A stretch of DNA of 64,000 nucleotides from CAZMSD01 sp964568855 (lineage in GTDB: Bacteria > CAIWAD01), in the NCBI GenBank assembly GCA_964568855.1, contig CAZMSD010000001.1, positions 1 to 64,000 on the forward strand, given 5' to 3'. Positions within the stretch are counted from its first letter, which is position 1; each line of letters begins with the position of its first letter. Of the stretch, positions 9,228-16,332 are shown in pieces. The notes below the pieces were generated by a model that worked only from the letters and a program-made list of their open reading frames with translations, was not told where the DNA came from and did not search any database. A program made the position numbers and the translations under genes.

Positions 9228-9671
9228 CTATTCTGCGGAAGCCCGCTTCGCCTCCAGGATCCGCCGAATGCGCTCCAGTTCCCGCAGCCGTTCCTGTTCA
9301 CCACGCGCCCGGGCTTCGCCGAGCATCAGTTCCACTTCAGCCAGTTGCCATTCTTCCTTGAGGCTGGCGATCGCCCACTCCAGCCGGTCTCTCTTATCAC
9401 GATGCCGGGTCTGTGATACTTGCGTCTTCAGAACCGCCAGCTCGCCGGAATACCGTGATTGGAGACCGGTCATTTCCGGAGAGCGAGGGAGAACGATCCC
9501 GATGGCGGGATCCTGCTCCGCTTCGGTGCGGCCGCTCTTCGTCTGGAGTGACGGCGCCTCGGGCAGTCCGATACTGTCACGATCGACTCTGTCCGGATCC
9601 GCCGCTTCCGAGCTGACTCCGGTGACAAGCGAACAGCAGAGCAGGCAGATCGGAATCCATCTCCGATGCAT
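9228..9671 (-). CDS. Small exported coiled-coil protein, function unknown
   Basis: 147 residues, start fixed by a perfect AGGAGGT five bases before the ATG. MHRRWIPICLLCCSLVTGVSSEA is a signal peptide; two cysteines in CLLCCS might be lipidated, but the lipobox is not clean. From about residue 70 the protein is highly charged and helical (LKTQVSQTRHRDKRDRLEWAIASLKEEWQLAEVELML and RGEQERLRELERIRRILEAK patterns; heptad-like spacing), so a periplasmic coiled coil is likely. I do not recognise a named family. It is followed, 120 bp downstream on the same strand, by the decayed S8 peptidase gene and may have been co-expressed with it. Confidence 0.75.
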   Translation of the reverse strand: MHRRWIPICLLCCSLVTGVSSEAADPDRVDRDSIGLPEAPSLQTKSGRTEAEQDPAIGIVLPRSPEMTGLQSRYSGELAVLKTQVSQTRHRDKRDRLEWAIASLKEEWQLAEVELMLGEARARGEQERLRELERIRRILEAKRASAE

Positions 9672-10178
9672 CGTGCACCTCCTTTCCGGACGGCGTACGT
9701 GCTTAGCATGATCGGTGGGCTGTATGATCGGCGGCGCCGTCGGATGTTGCCGGTGTACCAGGCGCCGGGAACCGGAGCGGATTCTCGCGCGAGACGGGCG
9801 GGTAGGGATCCCCGGTTCTCGACTCGATCGCTATGTAAAGCATTTGCGCACCGATACAGGTGACTCAGGTCACAGGCCCGGTGTGATCTCCCCGCAGCGC
9901 TGCCCACTGCCCTTCAAGGTGGTGGATCCGTGAACTTCCGAGAGTGTAAAACGCGGAACAGGCCCGAATCCAGTCGCCGGGATCAGGGCTGTCCGACTTC
10001 AAAGCTGTGCAGAATCGGTCGTTTTGAACAGGACAACTCCCACCAGCAAACCGTAAATACTTGATCCTGTTGATCATGCCTTCGGGCCCGATCTTTGCGC
10101 ACCTTCAAATACTTTGCGTCATCCACGAATCTTCCGCGAGCCCTAAAGCGGGAATTCACAAATCAGTTGAGGTACCCC
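9672..10178. other. Divergent intergenic region (about 500 bp)
   Basis: Lies between the minus-strand coiled-coil protein and the plus-strand CBM-like protein, so it should hold promoters in both directions. I see no convincing ORF; the frames open here lack codon bias and ribosome sites. An inverted repeat GTGAC-TCAG-GTCAC at 9860-9873 could be an operator. The right-hand end is more AT-rich. No unambiguous -35/-10 pair stands out. Confidence 0.4.
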
Positions 10179-11633
10179 ATGAAGAAGGCACTAGCTCTCT
10201 GTTCATTTCTCTTCATTGCCGGTGCCGCGTCCAGCGCTGTTGTCACCTGGCAGGTGCACATGGACGTAGCCCAGACCATGGGAGATTTCGATCCGGTGAC
10301 CCAGACCGTGTGCGTTCGCGGCTATTTCAACGGCTGGGGCGGCTACGATCCCACGCTGACCGACGCCGGCGGCCTGCTCTACACGGGCAGCTACGACATC
10401 GCCGGTCTAAATCCCGGGGATCCCATCGAGTACAAGTACGTGATCTACGACATCGGCGACTACAGCGGCGGCAGCGACATCTGGGAATGCGATCCCAACA
10501 ACTTCCTGATCTGGGACGGCGACCCGCTGCTGCCCGAGGACTGGTGGTGCGACATCACCTCTCCTCCCGGCCAGTTCAACGCTGAAGTCGTTTTCCAGGT
10601 GGACATGTCCGTGGCCGAAGCCCAGGGCATTTTCGATCCCGGGACCGACCTGGTGGTGATTCGCGGCAACCACGACGCCATCGGTAACTGGGGCGGCGCG
10701 GTGGCCCTGTCGCCCGTGGGCGGCGGAATCTACGCCGACGAGATCCAGTTCGACAACATCGACGACTATTACAACCTGTACTACAAGTTCGTGATCCTCG
10801 AGGACGGCAATCCGGACTGGGCCATCTGGGAAGGCATCGCTGAGAACCGCTTACTCGTGATGGATCCCACCTGGCCGGACACTGATGCGGACACCTACCT
10901 GGAGCATACCGTGCCGGTAGTCTTCTTCGGCGACGTGAGCTGGGACGACGTGCTGCCCAACGACGTGGTCGTCACCTTCAACGTTGACGCTTGGCCGATC
11001 CACTGCTGGTTCGCCGAGGGCTATCCCCCGCAGGGCGGCCTCACCAGCTACGAGGACGTGACCTTCATCTCGGTCCACGGCTTCTTCAACGGCTGGCCTC
11101 CCTGGGACGGCACGATCGACCCGATGTATCACGCCCTGCCCGCGGGCGGCACCCTCTGGTCCGTGGACATCCTCTTCCCCTTCCTCAGCGCCCGCACGCA
11201 GGTCTACAAGTACGGCGCCAACGGACTGGACAACGAGGCCGGTTTCGCCCAGGATCACGTGATGTTCATCGACGACGGCGGCAGCGGCCTGTTCACGGTC
11301 GACGACGTATTCGGCTCCCAGGCCGACATGTGGGACTGCGAGTACACCGTGGACGCCGAGGAGCAGCCCGCGGACTTCTTCCTGGCCCAGAATTATCCGA
11401 ACCCGTTCAATCCCGGCACCACTATCCAGTTCAGCATGGATGCGACCGCCCCCGCCTGCCTGACGGTCTACGACCTCGGCGGCTCGGTCGTGGCCACGCT
11501 GGTGGACGGAATCGTTACCCGCGGCGAGCACGAGATCACTTTCGACGCCTCATCGCTGGCCAGCGGCGTATACCTCTACACGCTGAGTTCGGAGGGCCTG
11601 AGCACCACGAAGAAGATGATCCTCGTCAAGTAG
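10179..11633 (+). CDS. Exported protein with three starch-binding-like modules and a C-terminal (T9SS-like/FlgD-Ig) sorting domain
   Basis: 484 residues; the ATG follows GAGGT at 5-6 bases, and the longer in-frame reading upstream has no ribosome site. Signal peptide MKKALALCSFLFIAGAASS. Three repeated modules follow (~20-125, 130-260, 275-385). The first two open with a VxWQVHMDVAQTMGDFDP / VVFQVDMSVAEAQGIFDP strand, and modules carry an RGYFNGWGG or HGFFNGWPP turn and EYKYVIYD / YYKFVILED strands, the pattern of CBM20/CBM48-like starch-binding domains. The C-terminus (~400-484) has FFLAQNYPNPFNPGTTIQFS and ends in GVYLYTLSSEG ... KKMILVK, the sorting domain used by type IX-like secretion in FCB bacteria. 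A role in binding polysaccharide at the cell surface is inferred. A strong terminator follows. Confidence 0.88.
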   Translation: MKKALALCSFLFIAGAASSAVVTWQVHMDVAQTMGDFDPVTQTVCVRGYFNGWGGYDPTLTDAGGLLYTGSYDIAGLNPGDPIEYKYVIYDIGDYSGGSDIWECDPNNFLIWDGDPLLPEDWWCDITSPPGQFNAEVVFQVDMSVAEAQGIFDPGTDLVVIRGNHDAIGNWGGAVALSPVGGGIYADEIQFDNIDDYYNLYYKFVILEDGNPDWAIWEGIAENRLLVMDPTWPDTDADTYLEHTVPVVFFGDVSWDDVLPNDVVVTFNVDAWPIHCWFAEGYPPQGGLTSYEDVTFISVHGFFNGWPPWDGTIDPMYHALPAGGTLWSVDILFPFLSARTQVYKYGANGLDNEAGFAQDHVMFIDDGGSGLFTVDDVFGSQADMWDCEYTVDAEEQPADFFLAQNYPNPFNPGTTIQFSMDATAPACLTVYDLGGSVVATLVDGIVTRGEHEITFDASSLASGVYLYTLSSEGLSTTKKMILVK

Positions 11634-11684
11634 GCTTCTTCGACGGAAGCTTGCCTTCCGGCAGGCAACCTGGAGAACACAACG

Positions 11685-11715
11685 CCCCGTCCGCTGGACA
11701 GCGGACGGGGTTTTG
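11685..11715 (+). terminator. Rho-independent terminator
   Basis: CCCCGTCCGC and GCGGACGGGG form a perfect 10-bp stem with loop TGGACA, followed directly by TTTTGT. It lies 51 bp after the stop of the CBM-like protein. The convergent phospholipase-like gene ends at 11798; on the minus strand the hairpin lacks a T-run. Confidence 0.9.
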
Positions 11716-11797
11716 TCTCCATCGATGAATACCGTGTGCTACGTATCCCTTCTTCCCGCAGGACAGGGAATCGCCTGATACGCAGCCCCGGTGGAAC

Positions 11798-13519
11798 TTA
11801 TTCGCCGGCGACCGAAGTCACACGGAAGAAAGCCGCCGCTCCGACGGGCGCCGTCCAGTACGTTCCGTCGAAGATCCCGCTTAAGTCCTCCGCGAAGCCG
11901 CCGTAGGGATTCGTCGAAGAATAGACCCGGTAGGAATCGGCGCCCTCGACGGCCTCCCACTCGAGCGTGATCCAGCCCTCGCTCAGTGTGATGCTCAAGC
12001 CCCCGGGAGGATCGGGCGGCGGAGGATTGACCGTGTCGTGGAAAAAAGCCATCAGGCCGGCCACGTAGCGAATGCAGAGGGGGATCAGGTCCTCCGCCAG
12101 CAGTTCCATCTGGCTTAGGCCGCTCGTGTTGGCCGCGTAGGTGTCGTTGGCCGAGTTCTCGGGATCCCAGGAGCTCTTGCGGATCTGGGCCACGTACTCG
12201 GTGTTCTCCACGTAATACTCGTCCGCGTCGTCCGGGTTGCCGTAATTGGCGGCGACGGACCACCACTCGTCGTCGCCCATCGAGCCCGAGTAGTCGAGGG
12301 GACAGGAGCTGCCGAAGCTGTAGTCCCAGTTGCCCAGGTCGGGCGAGTCGATGTCCCACTGGTATTCGAAGGCCCAGAAGTCGTAGATGTACTCCAGGGC
12401 GGGATACATGTCCTTGAAGACGCCCTGCGGATTGTCCTCGTCCGAGAGGTCGCAGGGGAAGCGGTTGCGGTAGTACGAGAGCCGGGCCATGCCGTTGAGG
12501 GGAAAGACGGCCCCGGGATTGTTCCAGAAGGAGGCCAGGTCCTCGAAGACGATCATGCTCTCCCCCGGGTCGGGCAGGGGCAGCGAGCCTCCGCCGGAGA
12601 TAAGGCCCTCGCAATAGTCCTCGTAGTCGTCGCCGTACTCCTCGGCCAGCGAGACGGCGTGGATGTCCAGGTGCGTGTGCGCCGGCACGGAGAGATCCTC
12701 GATCAGGTGCGCCACGTGCCCCAGGGCGTAATACGCGTTCCAGAGATCGCCGCCCGCGTAGTGCGCCAGCGCGTCCTGCCAGTCGTACTCGTTGTAGGCC
12801 GTGGAGCCGTCCCCCCAGTCGAGGGAGTTTTCGAGGTTCGTCACGCAATCGAAGATGTTGGGCGGGTAGCCGGGAACCTCCTGCAGCCCCAGGAAATCGG
12901 TGGGCCGGTAGAAGTGGCGGTAGAAGCGCTCCGATGAATCGTCCCCGTCGTTGTCCGCGCCCAGGGCGTCCTCGTGGATCGAGCCCTCGGCGACGGCGTC
13001 GATGTACAGGTCCAGCTCGGCGTATTCACCGCCCGGATACTTGGCCTGCAGGAAATCGTTGGCCCTCCGCGTGATCCAGGGATGCGTGTACACGTCGTCG
13101 TAGCGGATTTCGAGGTCCTCGAAGACCCGGCCCGCCTCCGTGACGGCCGCTTCCCCGCTTCTCGAGCGATACTTGATACGCAGGACCAGTTCGTAATCCG
13201 CCACGCCCCGGGGCGGAGCCCAGGGAATCCGCAGCGTGGTCGACCCGCGGGGCAGCCCGCCCAGAGGTATCCCGGCGTAGACGGTCTCGCCGTTCACCTC
13301 GAGATCCAGGCTAAGTTCCCCCACCGGTTCGGCAGCGATGTTTTCCAGCTCAACCGCGATACAGGGGGTCTTGCCGTGAAGCCCGTAGGCGCTGGAGGCG
13401 ATTTCAAGCCGGCCGAGGGCGATCCGGCCTTCGGCTTCAGGTGGCCGCGAGCTTTCTGCGGACACAGTGAAGATCAACAGAGCGGCCAAACACAAGCTTC
13501 GTGACACAGCAGCATTCAT
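11798..13519 (-). CDS. Zinc-dependent phospholipase C-like exported protein with Fn3-like tail
   Basis: 573 residues; the ATG is preceded by AGGAGAGG six bases upstream. Signal peptide MNAAVSRSLCLAALLIFTVSA. A CARDB-like beta domain (~30-130) precedes an all-alpha domain with metal-ligand motifs: YTHPWITRRAND, a SIHEDALG segment with RFYRHFYRP, and LGHVAHLIEDLSVPAHTHLD, which holds His268, His271, Glu274 and Asp275. These match the helical zinc phospholipase C/S1-P1 nuclease fold, whose active site binds three zinc ions. The last ~85 residues are the Fn3-like module (SYRVYSSTNPYGGF ... AAFFRVTSV) shared with other exoproteins here. It likely cleaves phosphoester bonds outside the cell; substrate unknown. 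Ends convergent to the CBM-like gene. Confidence 0.82.
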   Translation of the reverse strand: MNAAVSRSLCLAALLIFTVSAESSRPPEAEGRIALGRLEIASSAYGLHGKTPCIAVELENIAAEPVGELSLDLEVNGETVYAGIPLGGLPRGSTTLRIPWAPPRGVADYELVLRIKYRSRSGEAAVTEAGRVFEDLEIRYDDVYTHPWITRRANDFLQAKYPGGEYAELDLYIDAVAEGSIHEDALGADNDGDDSSERFYRHFYRPTDFLGLQEVPGYPPNIFDCVTNLENSLDWGDGSTAYNEYDWQDALAHYAGGDLWNAYYALGHVAHLIEDLSVPAHTHLDIHAVSLAEEYGDDYEDYCEGLISGGGSLPLPDPGESMIVFEDLASFWNNPGAVFPLNGMARLSYYRNRFPCDLSDEDNPQGVFKDMYPALEYIYDFWAFEYQWDIDSPDLGNWDYSFGSSCPLDYSGSMGDDEWWSVAANYGNPDDADEYYVENTEYVAQIRKSSWDPENSANDTYAANTSGLSQMELLAEDLIPLCIRYVAGLMAFFHDTVNPPPPDPPGGLSITLSEGWITLEWEAVEGADSYRVYSSTNPYGGFAEDLSGIFDGTYWTAPVGAAAFFRVTSVAGE

Positions 13520-13764
13520 CTCTTGCCTCTCCTGGTTCGATGTCAGGGCCCGCGAATCCCGGCCGGGACGGAAATCGGCTGTTTCAGCTTCAGGGAAGAT
13601 AAGCGCAGGCGAGGGATATCCAAGCCCAAAAAGCCCCTCCCGCACTCCGGATGATGCAACCTTTCCCGCCGCCCGGTCACTCATACATGGAAGGCGACAC
13701 GGCATGAACCTGAACGGACGGCGCAGGCTGCCCGATTTTCCCACGGGAAGAAAGGAAGACAAGG

Positions 13765-14985
13765 ATGCGAACCCTCAGACGATTCGGACCGCTGCTCTGC
13801 GCGCTGGTTCTTTGCAGCGGACTCGCGCGGGGCGGCGAAAAGGGCCCCTTCCCCTGCATCTTCGAAGAGGCCAAGCTCAGGGCGATCGAGAGCGGCCTGC
13901 CCATCCTGCTCAGGGCGGGCATGGGCTGGTGCACCTCCTGCAACGCCTTCGACAAGGCCATGGAAGAGCCGGAAGGATTGCGAACGGACCTGGAACGGCG
14001 GGTGGTGCTCTGTACGGTGGACATCAAGGAGGGGGACGGACCCGACCTGGCCAAGATGTACCGGATTCCCGACTATCCGATGCTGAGCTTCCTGCTGTTG
14101 AATGAGGATGGCGACCTGATGGACCGCTGGATGGGTTACTATTCGCGGGAGAATTTCATTAAGCATTTCGACTCCGCCCTGGAGAATCCCATCCCCGTGT
14201 ACGAACGAGCCGCGCGCTACCGCAGGAATCCCAACGAGATCGACGCCCGCAAGCTGGGCGAGCTCAAGGACTACGAAGGGCACTTCGCCGAAGCCGCGGC
14301 CTACTACCGTCGAGCCATGGCCCTCAACCCGGCCAGCGACACGCATTATGAATTCATGATCCTCAGCGCCATGGCCTGGGGACTCAGCAAGCAGCTCTAC
14401 GATCCGGAAGAGATTCTCGTCCAGGCCAACCTGGTGACGTCCTCTCCGAAGACCAAGGCCAAGGAGCTGATCAAGCTGGGCCATACCATGGAGAAAGTGG
14501 CCCGGAAAGCCGGAGACTGGAGCTTCTACACGCCATTTTTACGGCTGGCCGTCGAGTCCAACAGCATGTCCCAGGACGAAAAGACCCTCAAAGGGCTCAA
14601 GGGCCTGCTGCCCGACTACGCGCTGCTCGTGGAAAAGAACGAAACCAAGGCCGTGGAACTGATGAAGGAAGCCTACGCGGCGAAGGCGGCGCCCAAGGAG
14701 TGGACGCAGAACGCCGATATGCTGAACAACCTGGCCTGGTGGTGCTTCGAGCACAGGATCAATCTCAAGGAGGCGGAGAGGCTCGCGCGGCAGGGCATCG
14801 AGCTGGCGGAACCGGGCAACCAGAAAGCCAACATCTACGATACTCTGGCTGAGATCTGCAACGCCTCCGGAAGCTGCGTCAACGCCGTTGAATACATCCG
14901 GCTGGCGGTCGCCGAGGATCCCGAAAACGAGTATTTTCAGGATCAGCTGACGCGTTTCGAAAACCTGCTGGCCACCCAGGATTGA
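13765..14985 (+). CDS. Exported thioredoxin-fold protein with TPR-like repeats
   Basis: 406 residues. Signal peptide MRTLRRFGPLLCALVLCSGLARG. Residues ~30-145 form a thioredoxin_7-like domain: GMGWCTSCNAFDKAM places the redox pair at Cys56 and Cys59, and the cis-Pro loop is IPDYPMLSF. The rest is helical, with TPR-like pairs (GHFAEAAAYYRRAMALNPAS, SGSCVNAVEYIRLAVAEDPEN near the end). The CTSC spacing suggests a disulfide reductase or chaperone in the periplasm, perhaps supporting cysteine-containing exoproteins; partners are unknown. AGGAAG lies 10-12 bases before the ATG. The gene diverges from the phospholipase-like gene upstream. Confidence 0.85.
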   Translation: MRTLRRFGPLLCALVLCSGLARGGEKGPFPCIFEEAKLRAIESGLPILLRAGMGWCTSCNAFDKAMEEPEGLRTDLERRVVLCTVDIKEGDGPDLAKMYRIPDYPMLSFLLLNEDGDLMDRWMGYYSRENFIKHFDSALENPIPVYERAARYRRNPNEIDARKLGELKDYEGHFAEAAAYYRRAMALNPASDTHYEFMILSAMAWGLSKQLYDPEEILVQANLVTSSPKTKAKELIKLGHTMEKVARKAGDWSFYTPFLRLAVESNSMSQDEKTLKGLKGLLPDYALLVEKNETKAVELMKEAYAAKAAPKEWTQNADMLNNLAWWCFEHRINLKEAERLARQGIELAEPGNQKANIYDTLAEICNASGSCVNAVEYIRLAVAEDPENEYFQDQLTRFENLLATQD

Positions 14986-15200
14986 TCAACCCGCGCGGGC
15001 GGCGCGGAACCGTGGAACTCCCTATCGGGTGTTGTATCGATAGAGTCCTCCTGCTCCACAAAGCTTGGGATGCAGGACACCTCGACCAGCCGGTGCGCGG
15101 CTGCGCTCCGTCGCGCCCCGGTTGGCTTCGAGGGACCGGTTGGAATCGAGGGCGGAATTCGGTGGCAGGATCGCCGGAACCGCCGGCGCGGCGGGTGTAC

Positions 15201-15755
15201 ATGAAGGGTACGGCCAAGTCAGAGCCTCCGGATCGCCAGCTCGTGCGCAGCTTCCTCGCGGACCGCGCCGAGAGCTGCTTTCGGGCACTCTATCGCCGCC
15301 ACTCGCCCATGCTTTACCGGGTGGTGCTGCGGCTGGTGGACGGCAGCCGCTGCGACGCCGACGACGTGATCCAGACCACCTGGATCCGCGCCCTGGAGAG
15401 CCTGGCCGCTTTCCGCTGGGAATCCAGCCTGCGCAGCTGGCTGGTGGGCATCGCGCTCAACTGCTCCCGCGAGCACCAGCGGCAACGGCTGAAAATGCTG
15501 CTGGCCCGACTGGACGAGGCGGAGGAACTCCCCGCGCCGCAGGCTCCGGCGACGGAAGCCTCCTTCGACCTGGAGGCGGCCATCGACGGCCTGCCCGATG
15601 GATACCGCGAGGTGCTGCTGCTGCACGACCTGGAAGGCTACACCCACGGAGAAATCGGCGAGCTGCTGGGCATCCGGGAGGGCACTTCGAAAAGCCAGCT
15701 CGCCCGCGCGCGCCGCGCGGTACGGGACCGAATCACGAAATCGGGGAATCGATGA
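15201..15755 (+). CDS. ECF-type RNA polymerase sigma factor
   Basis: 184 residues from the ATG at 15201. A longer frame open to 14982 is not protein-like, so I reject it. Region 2 runs from about residue 20 (FRALYRRHSPMLYRVVLRLV ... ADDVIQTTWIRALESLAAF ... LRSWLVGIALN). Region 4 follows an acidic linker (LPDGYREVLLLHDLEGYTHGEIGELLGIREGTSKSQLARARRAVR). Both match sigma-70 family ECF factors; there is no region 3. It is followed after a single base by a gene for a single-pass membrane protein that is likely its regulator. Its promoters are unknown; nearby exoprotein genes are candidates by proximity. Confidence 0.92.
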   Translation: MKGTAKSEPPDRQLVRSFLADRAESCFRALYRRHSPMLYRVVLRLVDGSRCDADDVIQTTWIRALESLAAFRWESSLRSWLVGIALNCSREHQRQRLKMLLARLDEAEELPAPQAPATEASFDLEAAIDGLPDGYREVLLLHDLEGYTHGEIGELLGIREGTSKSQLARARRAVRDRITKSGNR

Positions 15756-15756
15756 A

Positions 15757-16200
15757 ATGAACGAAGGACCTGTCTCGAATTCGAGATCCTCGCTGCGGCC
15801 GGAAAACGCGGCCGACAGCCTTTCCCGGGCCGCTGAAGATCGCGTGGTCGATGAACTGAAGCGGCGCGGCCTGGTGCTGGCCGACGCGGGAAGGCGCAAC
15901 GATAAAGGGCGCGCGCTTCGGCGCTGGCTGCGTTACGGGGCCGTGGCCGCGGCGGTGGTGGCCGCCTTCCTGGCGGGAATCAAGGTGGGCGGCCGGGTGA
16001 GCGCTGAAGCTCCCTCCTCACCCGAAGTGCTTCCCGCGGAACGGCGCGGGCCTTATCCGCAGGCGCTCCCGGCGGAGGCGATTCCCGGCGAGATCCTGCT
16101 CACAGCCTTTCACGTGGAGCGCGAACATCCCCTGGATCGGGAGCTGGCGCTGCGCGAAGAGCAGGCCACCAACCTGCTTGAAAAAACCATCGGCTACTGA
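15757..16200 (+). CDS. Single-pass membrane protein, probable anti-sigma partner
   Basis: 147 residues; the ATG is one base after the sigma factor stop, so translation is probably coupled. A basic cytoplasmic segment (~1-50: ... RVVDELKRRGLVLADAGRRNDKGRALRRWLRYG) precedes one transmembrane helix (AVAAAVVAAFLAGIKVG, ~52-70) and an extracytoplasmic part. This is the topology of anti-sigma factors, and the location is typical. However, the HxxxCxxC zinc motif of ZAS-type anti-sigma factors is absent, so the call rests on topology and context only. Confidence 0.6.
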   Translation: MNEGPVSNSRSSLRPENAADSLSRAAEDRVVDELKRRGLVLADAGRRNDKGRALRRWLRYGAVAAAVVAAFLAGIKVGGRVSAEAPSSPEVLPAERRGPYPQALPAEAIPGEILLTAFHVEREHPLDRELALREEQATNLLEKTIGY

Positions 16201-16332
16201 TCGAGATTCGAACATCCCGCCGGTATGTTCTTCCGCTTGCCCATCCCCGTTTCAGGATGTAGCTTTCCTGCACACAGCGGATGGGAACCGCGAGGTCCCC
16301 TTCGTGAGCATCTCCATCCCGGGGTACCGACC

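Noticed and set aside
9865..10077. Small minus-strand ORF in the divergent gap
   Set aside because: No ribosome site, no signal peptide, mixed codon use; the region is more likely promoter DNA.
14982..15200. Upstream extension of the sigma factor frame, or a separate small gene
   Set aside because: Arg/Gly/Pro/Trp-rich translation with no ribosome site; the sigma fold starts after the ATG at 15201.
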